Shown: in pieces, positions 36,739 through 46,315 of the stretch
How the letters are laid out: every line of letters starts with the position of its first letter
Numbering within the stretch: the first letter of the stretch is position 1
DNA from: JABDCI01 sp964475835
GTDB lineage: Bacteria; Verrucomicrobiota; Verrucomicrobiia; JABWAM01
Direction of reading: 5' to 3'
Assembly (NCBI GenBank): GCA_964475835.1
Contig: CAYYYL010000005.1
Location: 1-64,000 of the forward strand
Length of the DNA stretch: 64,000 nt
Program-made: the position numbers and the translations under genes
Notes under the pieces: model-generated
Seen by the model: only the letters and a program-made list of their open reading frames with translations
The model's database searches: none
What the model was told of the DNA's origin: nothing

Positions 36739-39700
36739 AGATGGTGGTTTCCTTTTCCAGTTCAGCCTGGGTCAGGGCAAATTCCTGTTCGATGACGGTG
36801 ATGAGGGATGCTGCGCCATCCACCGTGTTGGAGTTTCCCATGTTTTCGAGTTCCAGAGTCAGGCGTGTCAGGCGTGCAGCCCCAATGTTGGCGCATGCTC
36901 CCTTGAGGGCGTGGGCCACTTGCCGAAGCTGTTCACTGTTTCTTTCGCGTACCGCGTCGTGCAATTGGGGAATCCGATCCTGGGCGTCCTTGATGAAGGC
37001 GGTGATGATTTCCTCCAAAAGTTGGGGATTGCGTTCGGTGACCAGACCCCGGAGTCGGTCGAACGTGGGGATGTCGAGCACGGGCACGTTTGGATCCTCG
37101 GTAGGGGGTTCTGGCGTGAGGAGGTGGGTGGGTGATGCCTGGACGACGTGATGGGGAAGCCAGTGTTCAAGGACCCGCTTGAGTTCCTCTCGTTCCACGG
37201 GTTTGCTGATGAAATCGTCCATTCCTGCCTCCAGACACCGTTCGCGATCTCCATCGAGGGTCCGGGCCGTCATGGCGACGATGGGAATGCGCGGGGAGTT
37301 CCCCAAGGACTGACGGATTCGTTCCGTGGCTTCGAAACCATTCATCTCAGGCATTTCACAATCCATGAGGACCAGGTCGTAGGGAAGCATGGAAAGCATG
37401 CGAACAGCCTCGCTTCCATTTCCAGCCACATCGACATGGCATCCGAGGGATTCGAGCAGGAGTCGAGCAACCTTTTGGTTGGTGCTGTTGTCTTCGGCGA
37501 CAAGGATGCGTGCGGAAAGGGTTGTTGCTTCGGTGGGAGTTTCCGAAGAGGTTGCATCAGGGGTTGTCCCCCCCCTGTTACATGCGCTGGTGAGGGCTTC
37601 CAGAAGTTGGGCCTGCCTGACAGGCTTGGTCAGGGCGGCGACAAAGTGACCCTGGCTTCTGGCACAGAGTTCCGTATAACGGACTCGTGTGGTGATGAAG
37701 ACAAGGGGGATGTGGGCGATTTCGGGTTGGGATTTGACCCTCTGCCCCACCTCCAAAGCATCGACCAGTGGGGGACGATGGTGAACGACCATAAAGGCGA
37801 ACGGGGTATTCTGCTGGACCGATTGCTTGAGGGTTTCGATAGCTTCATCCGGTGTGGTTGCTGTGATGCTCGGCATTCCAAAACTACCCAACTGCCGATT
37901 TACGATTTCGGAGTGCTGGGGATGGTTGTCCAGGAGTAGAACGTTGAGGCCGTTCAATTCGGGAGGGAGGGTTGGTTCCGGGGCGTTTTCCTGAAGGGGA
38001 AGCGGCAGAGTGCACCAGAAGGTGGAGCCCTTTCCGGGCTGGCTGGTCACGCCGATCTGTCCGCCCATCAGTTCGACAAGCTTGCGGCTGATGGAAAGCC
38101 CCAGGCCGGTTCCACCGTATTTGCGGGTGGTGGAACTGTCGGCTTGAGTGAACATTTCAAAAATGGCGCTGAGCTTGTTTGCGGGAATGCCAATTCCGGT
38201 ATCGGTTACGGAAAGGCGAAGGACAACTCCGGAGAGACTGTGGGATTCGACCTGGGCCTTGACCTGGATGAAGCCTTCCGAGGTGAATTTTAGGGCGTTT
38301 CCGATGAGATTCAGCAAAATCTGACGGATGCGTCCGGCATCACCCACAACGTGGGGTGGAGTTTCGGGTGGATAGCTGATCAGGAGATCGATGTTTTTCT
38401 CATCGGCACGAATCGCAAGCATGCTGGTGGTTTCCTCGATGAGGGAGAGTAGATCAAAGGGAACGGGTTCGATGGTCATCTTGCCCGCCTCGATTTTTGA
38501 AAAGTCGAGGATGTCGTTGACGATGCCGAGAAGCGCTTCCGCGCTCGAACGGGCGATGTCGGCGAGTTCCCGTTGCTGGGCGGTGAGGGACGATTGAAGG
38601 AGGAGGCCGACCGTGCCCATGACGCCGTTCATGGGGGTGCGAATTTCATGGCTCATGCTCGCAAGGAATTCGCTCTTTGACTGAGTGGCTGCCTCCGCGG
38701 AAAGTTTTGCGGTTCGGAGTTCCTCTTCGACCCGCTTGCGGTCGGTGATGTCCCTGAAGACGAGAACTCCACCGCGCGTGACGCCCGTGAGGTCTCTTAA
38801 TGGACGCGCGCTCATGTTCAACCAGATACCGTTGGGTTGAGTCGGGGGCCGGACAAAAACCTCGGCACTGTCCACGCTTTCGCCAAACATGGCCCGTACG
38901 AGTGGCATTTCGCTTGAGGGACAGGGTGTAACCATGTCCGAAAGATAGACGCCGTAACGTTCCGTCCACTGGGACGGGGGGATGTCCATGGCACCCTGGC
39001 CCAGAATGTGAACCGCGGCGGGATTGAATTGAATGAATTTGCCAAGGGCATCCGCAACAATCACACCATCCGCCATGCTTGAGAGGATGGATTTTAAAAT
39101 GCGGGTTTGATCCTGCAAGGCCGCTTCCGAACGGGCGGACTCTTGGCTGTGGCGATAGGTGGCCTGGGCGAAGTAGGTGGTCAAACCAAGGACAATGGCC
39201 AGGAATATTCCGATGAATTGGATCGTGGCCGGAAGGCGCGATTTAAGATCGTCCATCAATTCCGGGGTTGGCCAGATGCGGACTTTTAGCGACGCACCGT
39301 AGAACTCGATGCGTGTACGATGTCCGATTTCAAAGTACGCACGACTTTCCGGGAAGCGTTCATAGAGGATTTCGTTTTGGGAACTGGAAATGCTCAAGGC
39401 ATGCTGCGGGGCTACATCCTTTGTGAGGGCCTTGAAAATCTCCTCATGAGGGAAGATGCCCACAATAAAACCCTCAAAGACCTGACCCTGAAACATGGGA
39501 ATGCAGACACTGAACCCGGGCCGATTGGCATCTGTGAGAAGGAAGGGAATGATGGTGACGTCGAGGCGTTGCTTGATCTGGTCTATGAGTATTTTTGCGC
39601 CCGAGTTCGGAGCGATATTCATGTCTTGCACGCTCTCGTTTCCCTTCACGGGCATGATCCAGCGGATGCGATAGTCGGGATCGATCCAGCACACCGCCTG

Positions 39701-40057
39701 GAATCCGCTGAATTTTTGGGTGATGTTTAAGGCTTCCTCCTCCCAGATTCCTTGGGCAGGTTTACCCATGTATTCCCATTGCCTGGCCATGTGGGCCAGC
39801 TTGAGAATGCGGGCCTGCATTCGAAGAACGATTTCATTTTTGACGTTGGTCGCCTCGGTTTCGATCACTTGATTGACTCTCGCCTGATCCTGGATGACAA
39901 GTTCGCGATGAAGGAGGTAGGTCGCGAGCAGGATGATCAGCCCCACACCAAGGGGGAGCCATCGTGAGAATTTCTGGAAAGGGCGTGCGAGATCGCCAAG
40001 ACGCGTCCACATGTCGGCGAGTTTTTCGTTATCGGAGGAGAAGGGATTTCCCGTCAT
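36719..40057 (-). CDS. CHASE-PAS hybrid histidine kinase with degenerate first receiver and HPt
   Basis: A 1,112-residue membrane sensor. Two transmembrane helices (~33-50 and ~280-300) flank a periplasmic CHASE-like domain with a DPDYRIRWI..V core. Then come PAS (~325-440; ending DITDRKR), HisKA (SHEIRTPMNG), and HATPase (LIGNALKFT, DTGIGIP, GGTGLGLSI). The first receiver-like domain (~705-820) lacks the phospho-acceptor: the strand that normally ends in Asp reads MVVHHRP, and VLLLDNH replaces the DD pair. The second receiver (ILVAEDNSTNQ, MDCEMPEMNG) is intact. HPt (VAHALKGACANIG) ends the protein. It overlaps the response regulator downstream and the thioredoxin-like gene upstream (4 bases). 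Confidence 0.93.
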   Translation of the reverse strand: MTGNPFSSDNEKLADMWTRLGDLARPFQKFSRWLPLGVGLIILLATYLLHRELVIQDQARVNQVIETEATNVKNEIVLRMQARILKLAHMARQWEYMGKPAQGIWEEEALNITQKFSGFQAVCWIDPDYRIRWIMPVKGNESVQDMNIAPNSGAKILIDQIKQRLDVTIIPFLLTDANRPGFSVCIPMFQGQVFEGFIVGIFPHEEIFKALTKDVAPQHALSISSSQNEILYERFPESRAYFEIGHRTRIEFYGASLKVRIWPTPELMDDLKSRLPATIQFIGIFLAIVLGLTTYFAQATYRHSQESARSEAALQDQTRILKSILSSMADGVIVADALGKFIQFNPAAVHILGQGAMDIPPSQWTERYGVYLSDMVTPCPSSEMPLVRAMFGESVDSAEVFVRPPTQPNGIWLNMSARPLRDLTGVTRGGVLVFRDITDRKRVEEELRTAKLSAEAATQSKSEFLASMSHEIRTPMNGVMGTVGLLLQSSLTAQQRELADIARSSAEALLGIVNDILDFSKIEAGKMTIEPVPFDLLSLIEETTSMLAIRADEKNIDLLISYPPETPPHVVGDAGRIRQILLNLIGNALKFTSEGFIQVKAQVESHSLSGVVLRLSVTDTGIGIPANKLSAIFEMFTQADSSTTRKYGGTGLGLSISRKLVELMGGQIGVTSQPGKGSTFWCTLPLPLQENAPEPTLPPELNGLNVLLLDNHPQHSEIVNRQLGSFGMPSITATTPDEAIETLKQSVQQNTPFAFMVVHHRPPLVDALEVGQRVKSQPEIAHIPLVFITTRVRYTELCARSQGHFVAALTKPVRQAQLLEALTSACNRGGTTPDATSSETPTEATTLSARILVAEDNSTNQKVARLLLESLGCHVDVAGNGSEAVRMLSMLPYDLVLMDCEMPEMNGFEATERIRQSLGNSPRIPIVAMTARTLDGDRERCLEAGMDDFISKPVEREELKRVLEHWLPHHVVQASPTHLLTPEPPTEDPNVPVLDIPTFDRLRGLVTERNPQLLEEIITAFIKDAQDRIPQLHDAVRERNSEQLRQVAHALKGACANIGAARLTRLTLELENMGNSNTVDGAASLITVIEQEFALTQAELEKETTIYENPDR

Positions 40058-40863
40058 GGGCGTGGGGTGGACAAGATTTTCATCAAATCCTCAAGAACAT
40101 GGGAGGGACCGAGATATTCGCGATCCTTGTAGCTGTCGGACAAGACCCTGCCTTCCGCGTCAAGAAGAACGAGGCAAGGGATTCCTTCCCCGGCAAGGGG
40201 GTTGAGTTCGCAGGAGGAGATGCGATCGAAGGCGACTGCAGGCCAAGCCATGTGCGCTTCCTTCATGTATTCCAATTGTTGGGAACGGGATTCGTCTCTA
40301 CTTACAAACACCACTTCAATGGGTTGTTCAATCTGTTCCTTATAAAAATCAACCAAAACAGGAGTGAATTTCCGACAGGGCTGACACAAATGGGCGGAAA
40401 AGTAGACAAGGACATACTGGCTTCTGCTCAATCGTTCCAATTGGCCCGTGTTGAGGCTTTCCCCGGAGGCGTCTATGAGGGAGTCTCTCAGAGTTCGATA
40501 GATTCCTGTTTCACCGAAGGTTGGAAGACTGTTTTTTTGCGGCTCAGATCTGGAGGGGGCCAAGGATCGATCGGGCAGTGCTGCTGGGACCGGAATATTC
40601 AAATCGGAGGCACGGCAAAGGGCGTTGATGATATTTCCATCGGGGGTACTGTAAACCACCGGGACCCAACCGTTCGCGTTGGGCTCGCCCGCCTCGATTT
40701 CAGTCCGTGGGGGAAGGGTGTTGAGGATGACCCCTGGATGAGTTGGATCAAAAAGGGTAAGAGACTTATCAAGCGTGATGGATTCCCCAAAAGCGGCAAG
40801 AAGAGAAAGCGTCCACAAGGCACCCCATAGAAGGCCGGACCGGGATGGACGTTTCGGCGACAT
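40054..40863 (-). CDS. secreted thioredoxin-like (nucleoredoxin-type) protein
   Basis: A 269-residue protein with a short N-terminal hydrophobic signal (LLWGALWTLSLLAAFG). Residues ~30-95 resemble an SH3-like surface domain. From ~120 it has a thioredoxin/TryX-type fold, with the redox motif YFSAHLCQPCRKFTP (CxxC = CQPC, ~155-158) and the cis-Pro region GEGIPCLVLLD. It probably reduces or oxidises thiols in the periplasm. Its stop overlaps the ATG of the CHASE kinase (ATGA), so it may feed a redox cue to that sensor; this is only a context inference. Confidence 0.85.
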   Translation of the reverse strand: MSPKRPSRSGLLWGALWTLSLLAAFGESITLDKSLTLFDPTHPGVILNTLPPRTEIEAGEPNANGWVPVVYSTPDGNIINALCRASDLNIPVPAALPDRSLAPSRSEPQKNSLPTFGETGIYRTLRDSLIDASGESLNTGQLERLSRSQYVLVYFSAHLCQPCRKFTPVLVDFYKEQIEQPIEVVFVSRDESRSQQLEYMKEAHMAWPAVAFDRISSCELNPLAGEGIPCLVLLDAEGRVLSDSYKDREYLGPSHVLEDLMKILSTPRP

Positions 40864-41054
40864 TATTGGAATCTAGTCGATTTGGAGATGAAAAGAAAGG
40901 GGCTTTTCATGGAAGTCCTTGATGGTGAGGGATTAATGGGGTTTGAAGGTTTTTACCTTTCAGCCCGATCGGGTTTGCAAACCGAAATTTTATCCAGTAT
41001 GGTTCTGGGGTGTAGTCTGGGCTGTGACGACGAAAAAGTTCCAAGGAGATTTGT

Positions 41055-42287
41055 TTGAGTAAACAAGAGACCACTCTGTTTGTGGCACGTCAGAACGGGT
41101 ATCAGCCTTTGGGCCGAAGCGAAATTCGCCGTCGCTTGTTGAATGGCGAACTTCGGCAGTCCCAATTGATTTGGAATCCCAAGGATCAGGCATGGCGTGA
41201 AGCTCGGGCCATGCCGGAATTGACGTCGCAGCCGGAAGCGCCTCCGTCTTCCAAACAGACCCAGTTTTTTGTGGCTCCGCCAACAGGTGGAGAGTATCAG
41301 CCCCTTGCCCGCAACGAGATTCGCAAACGATTAAGGGAGGGAAGCCTTCGGGATTCCCATCTGATTTGGAATCCGACGGAAAAAGTCTGGAAGGAGTTGC
41401 GTGCGGCTCCTGAATTCAAGGATGACCTCGCGGTGCAGGGCCCCTCAGAAGAGGGTGCTTCCAGGAGTTTAAAGTTACCGGTTTTTAAGGCGGCATCCAC
41501 TGTACCGGGAAAAGGGAAACCCCGCCCCAAGGTTCGTCTGAAACCGAAATCGGGACCTGTTTCGGCGCAGGATGCATCGGCGCAGACCGATGTGTTGAAG
41601 GAAGGGATCCCTCAATCCGGACAAAACCGGGTCCGCAAAGTCAAGCTCCGCGCAAAGTTATCGAAGGAGATGGACAGCAGTACCTATCTGGCCATGTATG
41701 GTGATCGGGAAGCCCGGTTGCCGCGTTCCGAGACGGTGGGGATTGTCTATCAGCAGGAACGTCGATCCCGATATCGTTACGGATTGGCGTTCATATTGGT
41801 TATCGCGACTATCGCAGTTGGAAACTGGTTTACTCTGACTCGACCCGTTGCTGAGGCCATCCGACATTCCGAATTTGCAGGGAGGGTGCGTGTTGGGGCT
41901 CACTATCGGTTTTATCTTCGTCCAGGTTCTGTTGTTTTGAATTTCGACGGCCTTCCAAAAGACCTTACGACGGAACAGTTTGTGTCCCTGCTTTCTGTTC
42001 TCGCCGGTGGTTCCGGCCGTCAGGCCCTCACCGGGGAACCGTTTGATGAAGTTCATTTGGTGAAGGAGGGGACGACCCGTTATGTTTTTCGGGGAATTTT
42101 CTGGCAACAACTTGCAGCGGCATCCGATCTTTCGATTCCTGAAAAGGCCATGCTTATCACGAACAATCTTTTTCTGCCCAATGGAAAACCTGCGCTGATG
42201 GAACAGGATGACAACGCCATGAAGCGTCACGATCAAAAACTCGCCGTCTTTCAGGAATTCCAAAAAGCCTTTGTCAGTGGTTTGTGA
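41055..42287 (+). CDS. double GYF_2-domain membrane protein
   Basis: A 410-residue protein with a TTG start supported by AAGGAG at 41043-41048. Two GYF_2 modules lie at ~5-55 and ~70-125, each with YQPL...EIR.RL..G.L..S.LIWNP....W.E. A Lys/Pro-rich linker (~125-230) is followed by one transmembrane helix (YGLAFILVIATIAVGNWFTL, ~240-258) and a ~150-residue C-terminal domain of unknown fold. Orientation is probably GYF_2 inside, C-domain outside. It belongs with the other GYF_2 proteins of this window (3284 and 49023) and is encoded alone, just before tRNA-Arg. Function unknown. Confidence 0.82.
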   Translation: MSKQETTLFVARQNGYQPLGRSEIRRRLLNGELRQSQLIWNPKDQAWREARAMPELTSQPEAPPSSKQTQFFVAPPTGGEYQPLARNEIRKRLREGSLRDSHLIWNPTEKVWKELRAAPEFKDDLAVQGPSEEGASRSLKLPVFKAASTVPGKGKPRPKVRLKPKSGPVSAQDASAQTDVLKEGIPQSGQNRVRKVKLRAKLSKEMDSSTYLAMYGDREARLPRSETVGIVYQQERRSRYRYGLAFILVIATIAVGNWFTLTRPVAEAIRHSEFAGRVRVGAHYRFYLRPGSVVLNFDGLPKDLTTEQFVSLLSVLAGGSGRQALTGEPFDEVHLVKEGTTRYVFRGIFWQQLAAASDLSIPEKAMLITNNLFLPNGKPALMEQDDNAMKRHDQKLAVFQEFQKAFVSGL

Positions 42288-42315
42288 GGAGCAGCTGTCA
42301 CTGCTCTGGCTAATT

Positions 42316-42391
42316 TGGTGACCCCTCCCAGAATTGAACTGGGATCGACGGTTTAGGAAACCGTAGCTCTATCCATTTGAGCTAAGGGGTC
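42316..42391 (-). tRNA. tRNA-Arg (anticodon CCU)
   Basis: On the minus strand the 76 bases form a cloverleaf: acceptor GACCCCT with its complement, anticodon arm ACGGT-TTCCTAA-ACCGT giving anticodon CCT, T arm with TTCAATTC, and an encoded CCA end. It reads AGG codons. Confidence 0.95.
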
Positions 42392-42522
42392 GAAAGGTTC
42401 TGCGTATTCTACCGTCCGGGGCTCGCAAGGACAATCATGCAGTGAAGTTTCATGGTTGGCTTCAAAATGAGGGGGCTTCTCGTCATTGCAAAACACGCGG
42501 AGCTTCCGCAAGATCCCCGGCG

Positions 42523-45174
42523 ATGTCATCCGGTGTTCTTAAACGATGCATCCCCAGGGGGGAATGCTGGAGGTGGTGGACTTTTTGTTTGATCGCCATC
42601 CGAAGTATGACGGTTTTTGGGGATGATTTCTATTGGACGAACCAGGTTTCCAGCGATTTCACAAATGTTAACAACTGGGTGACCAATGGTTTGGGCGTCA
42701 CGGTGCCTCCAGGAATAGGCGACAACGTCTTTTTCACGAATGCTGATTTTGGGATCAACTGGCAGGTAAATGTTACCAACGCAAATGTGAATGTTAATTC
42801 CACTGGGGGGATCATCACCCAGGCGATGGGAAGCTCTACGTGGTATGTGACGAATAGCTATGTCATTGGTCAAACTGCTGAGCAAACGGGAACTGTGCGG
42901 TTCACTTCGGGAATCCTCGCAATTACTAATGCCGGTAGGACAGGAACCCTTGTGGTCGGTCAGTCTGGGGGGGGGAACTTGGTGCTTACAGGTGGAACGT
43001 TGATCGTTGATCGCCTGATTGTGACAAATAATCCAGCCAGTATGACCAATTCGGTGTTTAACTTCAGTTCAGGAACGCTGACGACCCGATCCAACAGTGT
43101 CATCAACGTTCCGATTTCTTTGGGGATCGGTGCTACGGCGGGCCAGACTGCCATATGGAATATCGAGGGTGGGGTTGTTACAATTACCGAAACCGGAAGT
43201 GGTTTCGGAGTCATTCTGGGGAATGGTTCTTCAACGGTCATTGTCAATGTTATCGGGGTGGGTACTATTTGGAGTAATAACGTGACCCTTTTTGTGGGCA
43301 ACACTTCGGCAAGCAGTACCTTGGTGGTTTCCAACGGAGGGGCAGTGAGAAGTGCTGCAGCGATGATTGGAAATGGGTCGAATAAAAATCGAGCCCTTGT
43401 GACAGATTTCGGATCCGTATGGAACTCAGGAGCCCTCACCATTGGAAGTGGTTCCGCTAATGCACTTGTTGTCAGCAACGGGGGAGTTGTGAATGGAGCC
43501 GGAACCACTGTGGGCTCAACTTCCAGTTCAGCAAACAATACCAATATCGTCACTGGAACCGGATCTGCGCTTAAGCATGCGGCCAGTACGTACACATTGG
43601 GATCACTGGGCTCGATTAAGAATTTTTTGCTCATTACAAATGGTGGAATTGTTGTGGATTCCACTGCCACTATCGGCGCCAATACGGGATCTTCTGTCAA
43701 TGTCGCGATTGTTGCTGGAAGCGGCTCGTTTTGGAGTAACAATGCAAACCTTGTGGTGGGATATGCAGGCCGAACAAACCAGTTAATTATTGATTCTGGA
43801 GGAGGGGTGAAGAACCTGACGGGTTACGTGGGCTATTCCAGCCTTGCCACCAATAGTCTGGCGACGGTGAGTGGAGTGGGTTCCACGTGGAGTAACATTA
43901 TCTCATTGGTTGTGGGGGCCACGGGAATCAATAGTCAGCTCATGATCACGAACGGGGGTTTTGTTTTCGGGACAAACGTCACCTTGGGCCTTGCAGCTGG
44001 TGGATCCGGAGCCATTCTGGTCACCGGAAGCAACAGCACGCTCAAGGCGGTCGGGGCATTGAATGTCGGATCGAATGCCCTGAGTTTAGGCCAGGGGAGC
44101 GTGCTTTTGCTGGACAACGGAATTCTTGAAACCACAAACATGAATAGTGGTTATTCGGGGACCGGTACGATTTCCAATCGTGGAGGTGTGTTTCAGTTTG
44201 TGAATGCAGCCCCCGTGGTCACCACGAACGACGTCAATTCTATCGTGATCACCAATGGAATCCTCTCCTATCGGGATGTCACCGCAGCGGATATCTATAA
44301 CCCCCAGATATCGAACATAACCTTTCAGGGGGAGAACACCTTCCGGCTCAACAACTCGACCAATGTGAGTGTGAGTACTTACGTCTTCGGGACAAATAAT
44401 GGGAATCTTTACCAGCATCTGAATCTTCTCAATGGGGTGACTCGTTGGCAGAGCACCACCTTTACCATGGGATCGGGTGGCATTCTCTCCATCTCCAACA
44501 CCACCGCCACGGTTGCAGGCCTTTTTACCAATGCGGGCACCGTCAATGTGTTTGGGAGCAGGGTCACCTATGAGAGTCCCGTTTTCATCCATGGCGCCTA
44601 CCTGAGTGATCCCTCCACCAATATTTTTTCCACGAATGTGACGGTTGGCTCCTCGGGCTATATCCAGGCGGCGGCGGGGGACGTCTATCAGTTTGAACGC
44701 AACCTGACGATCCAGTCCACGCAAAGTAATCTCTTCAACATGTCCGGGGCGATTGCGCTCTTCACCAATCTTGGGGGAGCCCATATCCTTGACCTGACGG
44801 GCAGCTCGGCGTTGGACCGTGGAACCAACGGGATCATCACCCTCAATGACGTGACCAATAACTTTGCGTTTGGGTTGCTGCAGGTGGCGGGGCCTGGGGA
44901 TACCCTCCGTGTCACGGGTGCGGTAGCCAATGCACTTTATGTGGGGACGTTGGATTTGGGCGTGCTTGGGAACACGAATAATCTCTTCACCGACGTCAAT
45001 GTCTACTACGACGCCAATCTTGCCGCCAATGCCTATCTTGGGAAGTTAACGTACGATCTTCAGGGGGCGGGCATGTTGATCCCCTATGGTGTTCCCGAGC
45101 CGACGGGGATTTTCCTTCTGGGAATGGGAATCCTCTTGTGGCGGAAGCGAGGAATGTTCAGGCCAGCGTGCTGA
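42523..45174 (+). CDS. T5SS/PEP-CTERM-associated repeat protein
   Basis: About 883 residues from ATG 42523; GTG 42442 is an alternative start. A probable signal segment (WWTFCLIAIRSMTVFG) is followed by long Asn/Thr/Gly/Ser-rich beta-strand repeats. At least five units of roughly 55-65 residues share VVGxxGxxxxLxVSNGGxV...A.IG and GSGSxWSN motifs, the pattern of T5SS/PEP-CTERM-associated repeats. The C-terminus is a PEP-CTERM signal: VPEP, a hydrophobic stretch and a basic tail (LLWRKR). Such proteins are cleaved and attached to the surface or exopolysaccharide by exosortase. No exosortase gene is in the window. Its 3' end overlaps the convergent small gene by 17 bases. Confidence 0.9.
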   Translation: MSSGVLKRCIPRGECWRWWTFCLIAIRSMTVFGDDFYWTNQVSSDFTNVNNWVTNGLGVTVPPGIGDNVFFTNADFGINWQVNVTNANVNVNSTGGIITQAMGSSTWYVTNSYVIGQTAEQTGTVRFTSGILAITNAGRTGTLVVGQSGGGNLVLTGGTLIVDRLIVTNNPASMTNSVFNFSSGTLTTRSNSVINVPISLGIGATAGQTAIWNIEGGVVTITETGSGFGVILGNGSSTVIVNVIGVGTIWSNNVTLFVGNTSASSTLVVSNGGAVRSAAAMIGNGSNKNRALVTDFGSVWNSGALTIGSGSANALVVSNGGVVNGAGTTVGSTSSSANNTNIVTGTGSALKHAASTYTLGSLGSIKNFLLITNGGIVVDSTATIGANTGSSVNVAIVAGSGSFWSNNANLVVGYAGRTNQLIIDSGGGVKNLTGYVGYSSLATNSLATVSGVGSTWSNIISLVVGATGINSQLMITNGGFVFGTNVTLGLAAGGSGAILVTGSNSTLKAVGALNVGSNALSLGQGSVLLLDNGILETTNMNSGYSGTGTISNRGGVFQFVNAAPVVTTNDVNSIVITNGILSYRDVTAADIYNPQISNITFQGENTFRLNNSTNVSVSTYVFGTNNGNLYQHLNLLNGVTRWQSTTFTMGSGGILSISNTTATVAGLFTNAGTVNVFGSRVTYESPVFIHGAYLSDPSTNIFSTNVTVGSSGYIQAAAGDVYQFERNLTIQSTQSNLFNMSGAIALFTNLGGAHILDLTGSSALDRGTNGIITLNDVTNNFAFGLLQVAGPGDTLRVTGAVANALYVGTLDLGVLGNTNNLFTDVNVYYDANLAANAYLGKLTYDLQGAGMLIPYGVPEPTGIFLLGMGILLWRKRGMFRPAC

Positions 45175-45511
45175 CCACCTGTGCCGTTTTGTTGAAGTTG
45201 GCATACGTGGTGGATAGTAAATTGGAGGGGGATCCACTGGAACTTAGGGCATTGTTGACCACGAGCTGCTCCGAATAGAGACCGCTTTTGACGGTCTGCA
45301 AATCCGTGGTTGATCCCGATTCCGGAAGAAGCCCGGAGACCACTTGCTGGGTGGATGAGGTCAGACTGGAGGGATCGATGGAAGCCGCGATCTCAGGCGC
45401 TGGAAATCCCTGAATCACGGATTCGGGAACTGCGCTTGACGCATTGCCAAGGGCATTGCCCACCACCAGACCGTTGACGTAATTCGCCGACGTTGTGAAA
45501 GAGATCTCCAC
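45158..45511 (-). CDS. small Ser/Thr/Ala-rich protein of unknown function
   Basis: A 117-residue open frame filling the gap between the PEP-CTERM gene and shikimate kinase, read against both. It is rich in Ser, Thr, Ala, Val and Asn and poor in charge. It has no signal peptide, membrane helix or motif I recognise. No competing frame covers most of its length, which supports it being real, but the low complexity leaves doubt. The stop overlaps the convergent PEP-CTERM gene by 17 bases. Confidence 0.5.
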   Translation of the reverse strand: MEISFTTSANYVNGLVVGNALGNASSAVPESVIQGFPAPEIAASIDPSSLTSSTQQVVSGLLPESGSTTDLQTVKSGLYSEQLVVNNALSSSGSPSNLLSTTYANFNKTAQVVSTLA

Positions 45512-45615
45512 CCATAAATGTCGCTCCCGAATGCAATCCTGTCAAAAAGGAAAGGAAATTGGTTTAAAGGTGAAAGCGCATACAAAAAATGATAACGGTT
45601 TCTTTTTTAAATAGG

Positions 45616-45647
45616 CCATTTCAAAAGGATGGCTGCATTTGAAATGG
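45616..45647. repeat. 10-base perfect inverted repeat upstream of shikimate kinase
   Basis: CCATTTCAAA (45616-45625) and TTTGAAATGG (45638-45647) are perfectly complementary with a 12-base spacer. An A/T-rich block with a T run lies just before it. It could be an operator or leader hairpin in the region between the divergent small gene and aroK. Confidence 0.5.
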
Positions 45648-45780
45648 ATACGTGGAAGGAGTTGTAATCGGGTTTGGGGCGGGGAGAGATTGGGAAATGG
45701 CTGGTTCCGGGAAGGTAAAACCTTGGGGGGTATGGCAACTTCGACTCGCCTGTTTTTGGGATTTGAGACAACATCCGGAT

Positions 45781-46302
45781 GTGAAGAATCTGGTGTTATT
45801 CGGTTTTATGGGAAGTGGGAAAAGTTCCGTGGGGCGCCTTGCGGCGGCCGAGTTGAGTCTTCAGTTTGTGGACATGGATCGGTTGATTGAAGAGCGGGAG
45901 CATCGAAGCATCAGCGAGATCTTTCGAAGGGAAGGGGAGGTGCATTTTCGCAATCTTGAAAAGCATCTTGTTCAAGAACTTTCCGCACAGCGGGGGTTGG
46001 TTGTGGCGACGGGGGGGGGAGTGATCCTGGATCGTTCGAACGTCGATCAATTGATTCACACCGGAGTGGTGATTGGATTGCGGGTGGATGCGGACACGGC
46101 CTTTGCGCGCACGAAGGGGCATGGACACCGTCCCTTGCTTCAGGTGGAAAATCCTCAGGACCGGATTGTGGAGGTGCTTCGTGATCGTGGGCCTCTCTAT
46201 GAAGCTCTCCCGCATGTGGTTGAGTCGAGTGGCCGGCCGGCAGCGGATGTGGCTGCGGATGTGGTGGCAATCTATCTGGACGAGATCGCGGGACCTCACT
46301 GA
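45781..46302 (+). CDS. aroK: shikimate kinase
   Basis: This enzyme phosphorylates shikimate to shikimate 3-phosphate in the chorismate pathway, in the cytoplasm. I start it at GTG 45781 (VKNLVLFGFMGSGKSS), which gives the usual 173-residue length; ATG 45697 has an upstream GGAGAG but would add 28 unconserved residues. Motifs: P-loop GFMGSGKSSVGR, substrate-binding DMDRLIEE and EIFRREGE..FR..E, the glycine block VVATGGGVIL, and the lid Arg in GHGHRPLL. A second P-loop-like GSGKVKP in the upstream extension is coincidental. It is convergent with the small helical gene at 46316. Confidence 0.9.
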   Translation: MKNLVLFGFMGSGKSSVGRLAAAELSLQFVDMDRLIEEREHRSISEIFRREGEVHFRNLEKHLVQELSAQRGLVVATGGGVILDRSNVDQLIHTGVVIGLRVDADTAFARTKGHGHRPLLQVENPQDRIVEVLRDRGPLYEALPHVVESSGRPAADVAADVVAIYLDEIAGPH

Positions 46303-46315
46303 CCGATCAAGGGAG

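Noticed and set aside
45639..45780. P-loop-like GSGKVKP upstream of shikimate kinase
   Set aside because: Lies in an unconserved extension; the true Walker A is GFMGSGKSSVGR further downstream.
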